Source: Leishmania mexicana MHOM/GT/2001/U1103 (taxonomy: Eukaryota > Euglenozoa > Kinetoplastea > Trypanosomatida > Trypanosomatidae). Taken from it: a DNA stretch of 64,000 bases. The stretch is taken from assembly GCF_000234665.1 (NCBI RefSeq), contig NC_018313.1, positions 124,001-188,000 on the forward strand, given 5' to 3'. Below, piece by piece: positions 1-9,347 of this stretch. Each line of letters starts with the position of its first letter. The stretch's first letter is position 1. A program made the position numbers and the translations under genes. Under the pieces are notes generated by a model, which had not been told where the DNA came from, did no database searches, and saw nothing but the letters and a program-made list of their open reading frames with translations.

Positions 1-255
1 ATATATATTTATCTGTCGCCTGTTCGCCTGCTGCCCTCCAAGCACGCCACCCCTTTCCCATTCCCATTCCCTCCCCCCTTCCTCCTCCCCGAGCTCGAAG
101 AGTGGGAGGAGACACAGAGCCCCACATGAGCCGCTGGCACTAAGTCTCTCCTTCGTGTGTACGTCTGTGCCTGGGCGTGTACGGCAGACTTTGTCTTGCT
201 TTGTGCAGGGGTGGGGGGCTCCGCTGCACCGTAGGAGTGTGGTCGTCCGCCACTC
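1..255 (+). other. Leader region of the RING-H2 gene
   Basis: The window opens with a short AT run at 1-10. A pyrimidine-rich tract follows at about 49-90, and the first AG after it is at 92-93. This is the usual layout of a trans-splice acceptor and would leave a 5' untranslated region of about 160 nt before the ATG at 256. I see no gene here. Confidence 0.5.
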
Positions 256-2862
256 ATGACATCCTTGGCCAGGGAGCTCAGGGAGCTCGAGGCGACGAGC
301 CAACTCCCGCCGTCTACAACGCAGCAGCGCGTCACACCGTCCACCGTCCTCTTACCTGCTGCTGTCGGTACGGTGTCGCCGCAACTAAGCCCGTTCGTCG
401 CCAACACCGCAGCGACGTTGTCTCCGCAAGCGTCTATACCGATGTGCATGGCGCCGCTGCTGGGTCTCAGCCCTTTCCCTAGTTCGCCGTTGCACAACGG
501 CAGCACGACATTGCACGGGACTAACGATGGCTGCCCGGACGCCAGCGCGGACCGCGTTGACAATAGAAGCTGCTCAATCATCAATTCGTTTGACCGGTCC
601 TCACCTCCGACTCCGTCCGTCGCGCTGCGCATCAGCAACGGCAGTGATGGCAGTGCCCAGTCAGGCACCGTACACGCTCACGCCGCACCCGCCGCCCGCA
701 GCGCTGACGAAGACTCGGCGCTTGACCCTCTCACATCCTCCTCCTCGACCGCAACGACGCGCCTGTCGCAGGGTACGCCGGAGAACTCGCTCATGGTGAA
801 CACCACGTCAGCGCACCAGTCCAATGCCGAAGAAGCGACGTCGGCGACGGCCACAACCAACGGAACGGGTAGCGGCAGCGAGCGCAGCAGCCGCTCCGAC
901 GCCCGCTTGGACAGGGGCCGACGTTGCTCGACGACCTCGCTCTACCCACACCCACAAGCGCACCACCAACAGCCGCGCCCAGCGTGTGACGCATCCTTAT
1001 CGTGGGTATTGACGCCTGCGCGTGATCCCGGCGGAGCAGCGTCGCAAGCGGGATCAGTGCACTACTACGCGCCGCCCTTCCCTTCCTTTGCAGAAGGCGT
1101 GTGTGCCCTGTACCCTCTTCCTAGCGCCACGGAAGCGACGACACCGGCATCAGCAGCAGCCCCATCGATTCCGCCAAGGGCAGCATCGCACGAGGAAGTG
1201 GACAGTGGACCGCCCTCGATGGCCTCCCAGCAGGAAACTCCTCATCAGGCGCCAGGGCAGCCGCAGACGCCTCTTTCCACCACCGCCACCGACACCGACA
1301 CCGACACTGCGTCGCCGACGAATGCGCCCGTGCAGCTGTCGCTGCAAGAGGGGCTGATGATTTCGACACCTCTGACCCCGAGGAGCGGCCGCGGCACGCC
1401 GTCATCGATGCTGCTCGTCGCACCATCACCACCGCGACGTCGCTCTAGCTCGGCAACAAACCCGTCCATCAACACGGTCGGTGTGAGGCCCAACTACGAC
1501 AAGAGCAGACGAGGAAGCTCCACCACCGCCGCCACGGCTGCAACAGTGATGGCAGCCGCATTCACCTCCACCCAGCGTGTGCCCCCCTCTGCATCCCCGG
1601 CCACGGCCACACCACCATCACCGCCGCCGCACATGCGCCTCAGGAGCATCAGTAACGGAAGCAATGCGCACAAAAATCACAGCAATACGAGCGGGAGCGG
1701 CATTCCGAGCACCGTTACCTTTATCCCCATCGGGGTGCAGCCGGCCATCGCTCCCGCCTCTACCTCTTTCTCTGCGACCAGCCCGTGCCAATCACCCACC
1801 CGCGCAGCCGTCAACGCCAGTGACCCCGGGGCTTTCATCTCCGGTGTGGCAGCCGCGCCGGCACCTCCGACGTCCGACCGAAGGATCTCCGCCGCGAGCC
1901 CCGTACCCTACACCCCCTCCGTGCCGAAGATGGCCGCGCTTGAGCACACAGGCCAAGCCTCTGCTGACCCGCGAGCGTCGGCGACGCCACCGCTGCAGCG
2001 GAGCCCCGCCTCCCCCACGGCGCAACCAGTGCAGAACCCGGCGTACTGGACGTTCCCATGTACACCGGCGGTGCCCATGACAGTCTTCCTCGCAGCCCCG
2101 GAGGTAAGCTGGCACTCCTTGACGGGCGGAGTGACGACCCCACCGGCGAGTAGCGTCGGCGTCGCCATACCCGACCCGTACAGCCAGAACTTCTTCGTTG
2201 GCTGCGGCGTTCGAGGCACGGGTACGTCCATCTTGGACGGCTGCTCGTCGACCGCCTCCATCGCGACGCCGCTGGCCACGTCACCGGCGTCATCGGCGGC
2301 ACTCGAGCTGCAGCGCACGAGTAGCAGTCGTGGTGCTACGTGGCCGTCGGCGGGGCAGACGTACCGGAACGTGCTCGTCTATAGCGGTGGTGGCACCAGC
2401 GGTCAGGGCAGTGGATGCGCCACGACCGTCACAGCATCGGGAAGCAGCCGCGGCCTTGGTCTTCCCCTCTACTCCTCACAGCCGCAGCTTCTCTGCACGC
2501 CAGTGCCGCTCGACGACACGGAGAGCGTATGCGCGATTTGTTTAGAGGGTCGCGTGTCGAAAACCAAGACGGAGACGAGAGGAACGGCGGCGCTGCCATC
2601 GACACCTCTGCAGCTGTCGCATGCGGTGGCGGAGGGGGCAAGCCAGGAAAACGACAGCGCCGCAGCAGTGATGGGCGATACGACGCCAGCCAACGAGGGA
2701 GCCGAGCGGGGGGGCGTGCGCGGTGTCAAGCCCGGCTCCTGCCTCCTCTCGCTTCCTTGCGGTCATTGCTACCACCAAAACTGCGTGCAGCGGTGGCTGA
2801 TGGAGTCGCAGAGCTGCCCCACCTGCCGCCGCGACCTAGCGCGCGACGCCACCATCACCTGA
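256..2862 (+). CDS. RING-H2 finger protein, putative E3 ubiquitin ligase
   Basis: 868 residues. The first about 750 are low-complexity Pro/Ser/Thr/Ala sequence with no recognisable fold. The C-terminus carries a RING-H2 domain: C759-x2-C762, then C835-x-H837-x2-H840-x2-C843, then C854-x2-C857, with a Trp in the usual place before the last cysteine pair. RING-H2 domains bind two zinc ions and recruit E2 enzymes, so a ubiquitin-ligase role is inferred; the substrate is unknown. The second and third zinc ligands are separated by 72 residues, well beyond the usual 9-39, so loop 1 is greatly expanded. There is no membrane segment or signal peptide. The start at 256 is the first in-frame ATG after the acceptor at 92-93. 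The gene is certain; the ligase assignment is likely. Confidence 0.88.
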   Translation: MTSLARELRELEATSQLPPSTTQQRVTPSTVLLPAAVGTVSPQLSPFVANTAATLSPQASIPMCMAPLLGLSPFPSSPLHNGSTTLHGTNDGCPDASADRVDNRSCSIINSFDRSSPPTPSVALRISNGSDGSAQSGTVHAHAAPAARSADEDSALDPLTSSSSTATTRLSQGTPENSLMVNTTSAHQSNAEEATSATATTNGTGSGSERSSRSDARLDRGRRCSTTSLYPHPQAHHQQPRPACDASLSWVLTPARDPGGAASQAGSVHYYAPPFPSFAEGVCALYPLPSATEATTPASAAAPSIPPRAASHEEVDSGPPSMASQQETPHQAPGQPQTPLSTTATDTDTDTASPTNAPVQLSLQEGLMISTPLTPRSGRGTPSSMLLVAPSPPRRRSSSATNPSINTVGVRPNYDKSRRGSSTTAATAATVMAAAFTSTQRVPPSASPATATPPSPPPHMRLRSISNGSNAHKNHSNTSGSGIPSTVTFIPIGVQPAIAPASTSFSATSPCQSPTRAAVNASDPGAFISGVAAAPAPPTSDRRISAASPVPYTPSVPKMAALEHTGQASADPRASATPPLQRSPASPTAQPVQNPAYWTFPCTPAVPMTVFLAAPEVSWHSLTGGVTTPPASSVGVAIPDPYSQNFFVGCGVRGTGTSILDGCSSTASIATPLATSPASSAALELQRTSSSRGATWPSAGQTYRNVLVYSGGGTSGQGSGCATTVTASGSSRGLGLPLYSSQPQLLCTPVPLDDTESVCAICLEGRVSKTKTETRGTAALPSTPLQLSHAVAEGASQENDSAAAVMGDTTPANEGAERGGVRGVKPGSCLLSLPCGHCYHQNCVQRWLMESQSCPTCRRDLARDATIT

Positions 2863-3056
2863 TCAGAGAGGACGCGGAGACAACGAGCAGAGGGATGCGC
2901 GGAACTCGTGAGGGGCGGGCTGATTCGCTGGAGCGCACGGAAAAGGATCACGGCGGCATGTCAACGAGGGATGGCATGCAGGGCCCCCCCCTCCCCCGCA
3001 CCTCCACCAGGCAGAGCATGGCCGTCTGCGTGTGTGTCCTGTGTGTGTGTGTATGT

Positions 3057-3102
<46 letters not shown>

Positions 3103-3519
3103 CGTCTCCCGGTGGCAGGCTCGTAGGCGTCGCAACACGTGGAAGGAGGGAGGGGGGCACACATCCTGGCACTGTTCTTTCTATGCTTCGTGACTCGGCG
3201 ATGTCATCCATGCGCGCAAACATATACATGCAAGCACAGGAGGTGGCTGCTTGCCATCCAGTCCTGCCGCCTGCGCTGTCTTGGGCGGCAACAGTCCTGC
3301 CTGGTCGTCATCTCTCCGGTGTGCACCCTCGCCGTCTACACGCACACGAAGGTATGCTGCTCCCTCCCTCCCTCCCCCCTCTGCCCTCGCTACACGCACA
3401 TGCACGCATGCGCGCACAACCATGACAGCTCATGGATACACTCGCTGCCCGCCCCGTCGCCCCTCCCGCCCCCTCCTCCTGCCGCACAGGCGGTACCGCA
3501 GTGAACGAAGCTCGTGGCC
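2863..3519 (+). other. Intergenic region with TG microsatellite
   Basis: No gene is supported. It contains a TG array (see separate entry), C-rich tracts and, close to the next start, a pyrimidine tract at 3441-3480 followed by AG at 3488-3489. That AG is a likely trans-splice acceptor for the photolyase-like gene, giving a leader of about 30 nt. Confidence 0.5.
3062..3101 (+). repeat. (TG)20 microsatellite
   Basis: A perfect TG dinucleotide run of 40 bp. It is preceded by an imperfect TG-rich stretch from about 3029. It lies about 200 bp after the stop of the RING-H2 gene, in its probable 3' untranslated region. Confidence 0.95.
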
Positions 3520-6500
3520 ATGCAGTCCCTCGGCCGCCTACCAGTATCACGGGTGACAACGGCCGTCGGGTCGCTTCGACGCTCTGCCCCGCATCGCTGC
3601 CACGCAGCCGCGTCCTGTACCGTGCTGTGGAAAAATGAACACAGTCACGGTTGTGGCACCCTCATAGGCGCACGACGCGCCTTCTTCACAGCAACGCGGG
3701 TGCGCCGACGGCGTGGCAGCGGCGACAACAGTGCCAACACGGATGTCCCCACGGAAGCGGCGTCGAGCGCGGCGGCGGACCTCTGTGAACCTCCCCGGCT
3801 CAACGAGGGCATGGACGGCGACCGTCGCTCACTCTCAGCAGTCCACCTATCCGCCGCGCCAACAGTCCCACCGCTGCCACCGCCACCACCGCCCGCATCT
3901 TCGGCGTCGCCTGCCGGGATCACGGCGGAGGAATGGGCTGAGTACCAGCAGTACATGCGCCAAGTCGAGACCGATTCCGCGCTCCTTGCCGCCGCTCAAG
4001 GACTTACACCGCCGCTCTCGGACTCACCGGTCGGCGAAGTCGACCAGGCAGCAGCGATAGAAGAGGATGGTTCGCACGGCGGCGGCATGTTCGCAAGCAA
4101 GCCTCCATGGGGCTCCCCGGCGCCACCGCTTGCGTTGGCTGAAGATGCCGCTGAGCTTGCAACTGATCTGGCGCAAGAGGTGGGCGCGCTCTACGCTGAC
4201 TTTGGTGTTACATCGGCACGTTGTTGGGAGCAGGCAGAGCAGAAAATGGGAGCAGACAGTGGTCGCCGAGACGACGACGGCGTCGAATTCGGAGACGATG
4301 TCGAGCGTGATGAGCAGCTGCTCGCTTCCCTGAAGGGCCGCCACGTACGACTGCAAAACACGCCCGACGTGGTGATGCCACCCCTCATCATCCCCGATAG
4401 AAACGGCGGCGTGGCGGCGGACACGCAGCTGCTGCTGCACTGTCGCGGGGGAGAGAGCGAAGCATCTGCCTTGGCGGTCGCACCGCGGATAACAGCGCAC
4501 CTCCTTCACCGGCACAGCTATCTTGCGGAGCAGGATCGACTGTACCTTGGCCCTTGCACAGCGCCAGAAGCGCAGCTGCGGCCGCCGGATGCCATGCGAG
4601 CAGCACTCCCATCTGCGGGCACACAGCGCCACGGCTGCTGCGTCCTTGTCGTCTTCTCCACCACGGACCTGCGTGTTCACGATAACCAGCTCTTGGCATT
4701 CGCCTCGGTGTGCGCCAGGGCGGCCGCCGCAGAGGCAGGCGGCCCAGTTCCCGTCATTGGTGTGTGTGTACTCGACTACCGAACCTTTGCGCAGCCGAGC
4801 ACTGTCGGCGGCTTCTTCCGTCAGAGCCCTCAGCGGGCGCAGTTCCTGCTTGATACGGTCGCGGCGCTGCGCCGCAAGCTGGAGGACACACTGCATGTGC
4901 CTCTCCTGGTTCGCTGTGGTCGGCCAGAGGAGCACGTGCCCCGCCTGGCCGTGGAGCTGCGGGCGATGGATGTTCTCATGACGACTCAGTACGCCCCCCA
5001 CGAGCGACGCGTGCAAGCGTTGATGGTGCGTCGACTCCAGGCGGGGACGTGGGTGTCGCGCGAGGAGGTGGCTGACGAGACGGTGGTGGCGAGTGAAATT
5101 GGGCAAGGAGCATCAGTGACGCCACTTGACGCACACTGTGGCTCCGCAGCGGAGGAAGACGATCCGTTGATCGCCGTCGTCGAGCACGCGAGCTGCGGCG
5201 TCGGTGGCCAGCATCCATACCACCGCGGCAGCAACTTGCCCTCGCACTGCCGCGCCGCGGCTGCTCTGCCGGTGGTGCACAGTGTCTGGCAGTCGACGCT
5301 GGTGCACCTCGACGACTTGCCGACACCGCTGGCCGCCATGAAGGAAGGCGAGCGGTGGTACCACGACGACGTCACGGTGAGCACGATCCGGCCGACCGAG
5401 CCGTACGACAAGGCGACCGCGCTGCTGGCGAAGCTGCCTCGAACCTGGCAAGCGGCTGCCCTGCTTCCCACGGAAAACGAGCGGTACGGGCGAGCGGGGC
5501 CATCCGTCCTGCGGGGGGCGCTACCGCGGCTCGAAGACCTGGGCTACAGCGCCGCAGCCGCCCGCGGGACAGACTTCGCCTTCCAGGAAGTGATCGCCAC
5601 CCAGTCGTCTCACCCGGACGCCGGCGAGGACGCGGCGCTGGTACGCCTGCAGGACTGGCTGGCGCAGGGCGGCGTGACGTCGCTGCTGCGCTACGGACGC
5701 GAGCGGCGCACTAACACGAAGATGTACTCACAGAAGCTGGCACGCGTGTCACCGTACATCGCGCTCGGTGCCCTGTCCCCGCGCAAGTACTATGAAGTAC
5801 TGCGGGAGTTCGCGCAGGCGAACCAGCGCGACGCGTTTGTGCAGCAGCAGTTCCGCGAGGGTTTGCTGCGGCTGTCTCGGCGGGACTACTGGCACTGGAT
5901 GGGCCTGCGCTTCGGCGACCGGCTCTTCTTCTCGTACGGGCCGCACCCCGAGCACACGGACGACGTACCGGAATGGCGTCATGACCGTAAGGTGGTGCAG
6001 CGGTGGTGCGATGGACTGACCGGCATCCCCTTCGCAGATGCCGCGATGCGGGAGTTGGTAGGGACAGGCTTCGTCGCGCAGGAGGGGCGGCAGGCTCTGG
6101 CGTGGCTGCTCACGCGTGGCTACGGACAAGACTGGCGCCTCGGCGCTGAGTGGATGGAGCGCTGCTCCCTCGACTACGACCCGTTCGTCTGCTACGGAAA
6201 CTACGCGTATAGCTGCGGGCTTATGCTGGACGACTTCGGCGAGCCTGTCCGAAACGTGTACTACCTCGCCCACCAGCACGACCAGACCGGCATCTACGTA
6301 AAGAAATGGCTGCCGCAGCTGTCGAAGGTGCCACCGGTGTACATACACCGCCCACATGTGCTGACGGAGCGCATGCAGGCGATGCACGGCGTGTACCTAG
6401 GCAGAAACTACCCCTACCCACTCAAGCTGTGGCAAGGGGCGCAGCGCAGTCTGTCCGCCGCCAAGCTCACGGCGTACTACCCGCAGGGCATAGTGAAAGG

Positions 6501-6756
6501 TCCTGGGTACGCGGAAGCGCTGCGGTACGGCAGCGCCGTGATGCACCCCGAGGAGTACAACGCCGCTGTGTCGCCTGGCTACCTGCAGCGGCAGGAATGG
6601 GCGACAATGCTACCAGCCTCCGCCTTCGCCGGCATCGAGGACAGCGACGAGATGGCGAGGCACTTCTCCCTCTTGGAGGCAGCAGCTCCACGGAAGTCTG
6701 CCGCACCCGCCGCCGCTGTGGCGGCGGAGTCCACTTTGAAGAGGGCCACCGCGTAG
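3520..6756 (+). CDS. Cryptochrome-DASH / DNA photolyase-like flavoprotein
   Basis: 1,078 residues from the ATG at 3520; an upstream GTG is in frame but is not a credible start. Residues from about 371 form the photolyase alpha/beta domain, with the FSTTDLRVHDNQLL motif typical of the family. From about 724 to 937 lies the helical FAD-binding domain, including a TNTKMYSQKL segment, WCDGLTG.PFADAAMREL and DWRLGAEW, which are closest to the cryptochrome-DASH clade. The family binds FAD and repairs cyclobutane dimers, often in single-stranded DNA, or acts as a blue-light sensor; which applies here is not visible. The protein is about twice the usual 500-600 residues. A roughly 370-residue N-terminal extension begins with an Arg-rich, acid-poor stretch that could target mitochondria. 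The last 80 residues are low complexity. Confidence 0.88.
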   Translation: MQSLGRLPVSRVTTAVGSLRRSAPHRCHAAASCTVLWKNEHSHGCGTLIGARRAFFTATRVRRRRGSGDNSANTDVPTEAASSAAADLCEPPRLNEGMDGDRRSLSAVHLSAAPTVPPLPPPPPPASSASPAGITAEEWAEYQQYMRQVETDSALLAAAQGLTPPLSDSPVGEVDQAAAIEEDGSHGGGMFASKPPWGSPAPPLALAEDAAELATDLAQEVGALYADFGVTSARCWEQAEQKMGADSGRRDDDGVEFGDDVERDEQLLASLKGRHVRLQNTPDVVMPPLIIPDRNGGVAADTQLLLHCRGGESEASALAVAPRITAHLLHRHSYLAEQDRLYLGPCTAPEAQLRPPDAMRAALPSAGTQRHGCCVLVVFSTTDLRVHDNQLLAFASVCARAAAAEAGGPVPVIGVCVLDYRTFAQPSTVGGFFRQSPQRAQFLLDTVAALRRKLEDTLHVPLLVRCGRPEEHVPRLAVELRAMDVLMTTQYAPHERRVQALMVRRLQAGTWVSREEVADETVVASEIGQGASVTPLDAHCGSAAEEDDPLIAVVEHASCGVGGQHPYHRGSNLPSHCRAAAALPVVHSVWQSTLVHLDDLPTPLAAMKEGERWYHDDVTVSTIRPTEPYDKATALLAKLPRTWQAAALLPTENERYGRAGPSVLRGALPRLEDLGYSAAAARGTDFAFQEVIATQSSHPDAGEDAALVRLQDWLAQGGVTSLLRYGRERRTNTKMYSQKLARVSPYIALGALSPRKYYEVLREFAQANQRDAFVQQQFREGLLRLSRRDYWHWMGLRFGDRLFFSYGPHPEHTDDVPEWRHDRKVVQRWCDGLTGIPFADAAMRELVGTGFVAQEGRQALAWLLTRGYGQDWRLGAEWMERCSLDYDPFVCYGNYAYSCGLMLDDFGEPVRNVYYLAHQHDQTGIYVKKWLPQLSKVPPVYIHRPHVLTERMQAMHGVYLGRNYPYPLKLWQGAQRSLSAAKLTAYYPQGIVKGPGYAEALRYGSAVMHPEEYNAAVSPGYLQRQEWATMLPASAFAGIEDSDEMARHFSLLEAAAPRKSAAPAAAVAAESTLKRATA

Positions 6757-7406
6757 AGGTGCGCAAGCTGCCGCGGCTCTCCGTCTGTGCCGCCACCACC
6801 ATCCTCCCCCGATGTGTCGATGCACGTGCCTGGGTGTATTGCTGTCTTGTTCGGTAACCATCTTTTCTCACGCCATCATCGGCCTCCCAACCACCACCAC
6901 CACCCAACGCCCAACAGCTCGCTCCTTCCCTTCACAGCCCCACCACGCATGTGCACGCACACGCACACGCACACGTACACGTACACGTGCACGCACAGAG
7001 CAAGAGGGAGGGAGTAGTCTGGTTCTGTGTGTGTGTGTGTGTGGAGGGCGAGGGGGGGCGAGTCCGTTTCGAAGCTAAGTGATAACCAACGCCTCTGCCG
7101 GAAAAGATTTCTGCTGGGCGCATGCATATGTGGTGGCGCTTGTGCTTGGGTCTTGCCGGGTCCGTCGCCAAGGATCCGCTGCTGCTGCTGCTGCTGTCTG
7201 CATCTTGATAACCTAAGCTGCCGGTGTCCTCATCTGCGTTGCTACTTCCCCCCCCCACCTCACCCCGCCCCTTCCTCTCACCGACCGCACCTCCCTTACA
7301 CGTTGCTACCGCTCTGCCTACGTCGTACATCTCCGCGCACACGCAGGCTCGCAGACAGGCACGCTGTTCCTCGTCACACCTCAGCTCTACCCCCCCCCTG
7401 CTGGCT
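6757..7406 (+). other. Intergenic region
   Basis: No gene is supported. It has CCA-rich sequence, a CA/CG-mixed repeat at about 6952-6995 and a C-rich tract at about 7241-7300. The first AG after that tract, at 7345-7346, is a candidate acceptor for the ankyrin gene. Confidence 0.45.
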
Positions 7407-8039
7407 ATGTCCGCGACCGCCCCCGCGACATCTATGGGCCCTTTGCCCTACCCGAACGCATTGCAAAGCCGGCACACCACGGCCGAGCACCATCAGATCG
7501 CCGCTGCTGCCGTGCACGTCTACCAGAGTACCCTCGAGCAAGAGAAGGCTCTCCTGCAAGAAACTGACGCGCTGCTTAGCGAAGAGGAGGCGGGGCGACT
7601 CCAGCGGAGAATTGACAATCAGGTTGCCGCTGACGCCACTGCCGCACAATTTCGCGACCGCGCCTGCAAAGTCGTCGCCAGTGTGCCGAGCGAGCAGTAT
7701 CGCAGCGAAGACGTCGCCATCGACATCTTCCACGCAGCGTGTGACGGTGATGTAGCGGCTCTCGACGCATGCCTACGAAGCGCGTCAAGCATCGACGCCC
7801 TCGGGCAGCCAGACCCGGCGCGGTACAACGGCGTTCAGTTCAAGCAGCGGTGGCTCTTCCGCGCGCCGCCGCTCGTCTTCGCGGCCGCCTTCGGACGTGA
7901 GGAGGCGGTGCGCTTCCTGCTAGAACACGGGGCAGACCCGCACGTGGCGTCCACCACTGGGCTGCGCGCGCAAGATTACGCGGCACAGCGCGGCTACAGC
8001 GCGATTGTGTTAATGCTGACCAGCAGTACGTCGCCCTGA
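7407..8039 (+). CDS. Small ankyrin-repeat protein
   Basis: 210 residues. The start at 7407 is the first ATG in this frame; the frame is open back to a GTG at 7224, but that part is Pro/Ser-rich leader-like sequence. The N-terminal half is helical and charged. The C-terminal half has about three ankyrin repeats, recognisable by FHAACDGDVAALDACL, PPLVFAAAFGREEAVRFLLEHGADP and the final DYAAQRGYSAIVLMLTS. Ankyrin repeats are protein-binding scaffolds, so the partner and process cannot be told from sequence. No signal peptide or membrane segment is visible. The gene is well supported by the repeats. Confidence 0.85.
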   Translation: MSATAPATSMGPLPYPNALQSRHTTAEHHQIAAAAVHVYQSTLEQEKALLQETDALLSEEEAGRLQRRIDNQVAADATAAQFRDRACKVVASVPSEQYRSEDVAIDIFHAACDGDVAALDACLRSASSIDALGQPDPARYNGVQFKQRWLFRAPPLVFAAAFGREEAVRFLLEHGADPHVASTTGLRAQDYAAQRGYSAIVLMLTSSTSP

Positions 8040-8134
8040 CAGAAGAGGCGTCGGTGCGAGTGGTGGCAGCCCAACGAACCGTCGATCCATGTATAGTAGC
8101 CCTCATCACCGCCACACAGCACCTTTCGTCGTGG

Positions 8135-8136
<2 letters not shown>

Positions 8137-8167
<31 letters not shown>
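8137..8167 (+). repeat. (GT)n microsatellite
   Basis: An uninterrupted GT run of about 31 bp, about 100 bp after the ankyrin gene stop. Confidence 0.95.
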
Positions 8168-8169
<2 letters not shown>

Positions 8170-8763
8170 TGTACGAGGGAGGCGAGGCGTCTCCCAACGC
8201 ACGCCCACGCGTATGCTCTCCGCTGTGCTAACTTCTCAGCCTCGTTGTCTTATTCGCCTCTGTCCGCCGTTTTGTGCGTTGGTGTGTTTGTGGTCCGTAG
8301 CGTGCGCCGCTGCGGCTTGCATGGATATAGGGAGCGGGAGACGCACATGTGCGTCCCACTCCTCCTCCCCCTCTTCTCCCCCATAGCCTCTGCATCTCTC
8401 TGCCAGCGCCTGTCTTGGCGTGCTTCGACGTTGCCCATGTGCCGACAACGAGGGAGTACATATTTATACGAAGGCAAGTGAACGATGGCGAAGCGGAGCT
8501 TGTGAAGCTGGCCCTCCTCCTCCCCTCCCCTCCCCCCCCCCCCACTCCACTCCACTCCCCGGCTAATGGTACCCCTGTGAGCCTGGACTGGCCGCGCTCC
8601 TTATCCTCCTCGCCGGTGCCGCCGCCACCGTCGCCGTCCCTTTGTTCTGTGGTCCTGCTCACTCGTGCTCTCCTCCGTGCTGCTGCCGATTTTTCCCCTT
8701 TGATTCGGCATGTGGACGCCAGCACCGACGACGAAGTCCATCACCACCCACTCGCACATCCCG

Positions 8764-8782
8764 CACACACACACACACACAC
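8764..8782 (+). repeat. (CA)n microsatellite
   Basis: A CA run of about 19 bp upstream of the twin-CX9C gene. Confidence 0.9.
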
Positions 8783-9083
8783 GTAACTGCGCGTGCGGAC
8801 TTTGTTCTCTTGGTACGCTGCTTGCTTCTGGTGGTGCTTCTACCCGCTGCCACTGCCATCAAAACTCGCCCCCCCCCTCCCTCACCCTCCCACACACACA
8901 TCCTTCGACACCTCGTCTCCTGCACTTGACATCGCCAATCACACCGGTGGTTGCGCGACCTCTGTCAAGTGTGCGCGGGCAGCCTTGTCGGTATACTGTA
9001 CAAGAAGGGGGAAGAGCGGGGCATGCAGTCGTGGCGAGAGGGAGAGGCGTGACGCGCGGTGACGAAACGGAACGCGACCAAGC

Positions 9084-9347
9084 ATGGAGGGCAACTTCTA
9101 CGTGTCCGACGTGGTGATCGACCGCGAGCTCAGATCCAAGTACGGCATGGCTTACAGCAAGTGCCCCAACGAGTCGAAGCGTTATGGGCAGTGCGTTGAA
9201 GCCGGCCAGATCAACCGCAACCTGCAGCGTGACAGCTGCGCCGAGGAGCGCCACGCACTCCGCGCATGCGTCGCGAAGTATCTTCGCAATATCGCCATCG
9301 GGAGCAGGGCTTCCTGTGCTGCCAGTCGTGGTGCACAGAATCCGTGA
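9084..9347 (+). CDS. Twin-CX9C (CHCH) mitochondrial protein, NDUFAF8-like
   Basis: 87 residues. Two exact Cys-x9-Cys motifs are present: C-PNESKRYGQ-C and C-AEERHALRA-C, separated by a short linker. This is the hallmark of small proteins imported into the mitochondrial intermembrane space by the Mia40/Erv1 disulfide relay, where the motifs form a helical hairpin held by two disulfides. The spacing and residues around the motifs (YGQCV, then D.CA.E..ALRAC) resemble human NDUFAF8, a complex I assembly factor. This is a memory-based comparison and other CX9C proteins (COX19-, COA-type) remain possible. There is no N-terminal presequence, as expected for this import route. The ATG at 9084 is followed at once by the conserved part. 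A nine-codon upstream reading frame lies at 9023-9052. Confidence 0.85.
   Translation: MEGNFYVSDVVIDRELRSKYGMAYSKCPNESKRYGQCVEAGQINRNLQRDSCAEERHALRACVAKYLRNIAIGSRASCAASRGAQNP

Larger units (their letters stand above)
8040..9083 (+). other. Intergenic region with TG and CA arrays
   Basis: No gene is supported in 1 kb. It has a TG array at 8137-8167, a C-run at about 8520-8560, a CA array at 8764-8782 and a C-rich tract at about 8868-8900. The AG at 8968-8969 is a candidate acceptor for the twin-CX9C gene. The two dinucleotide arrays are complementary within one precursor RNA. Confidence 0.45.
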
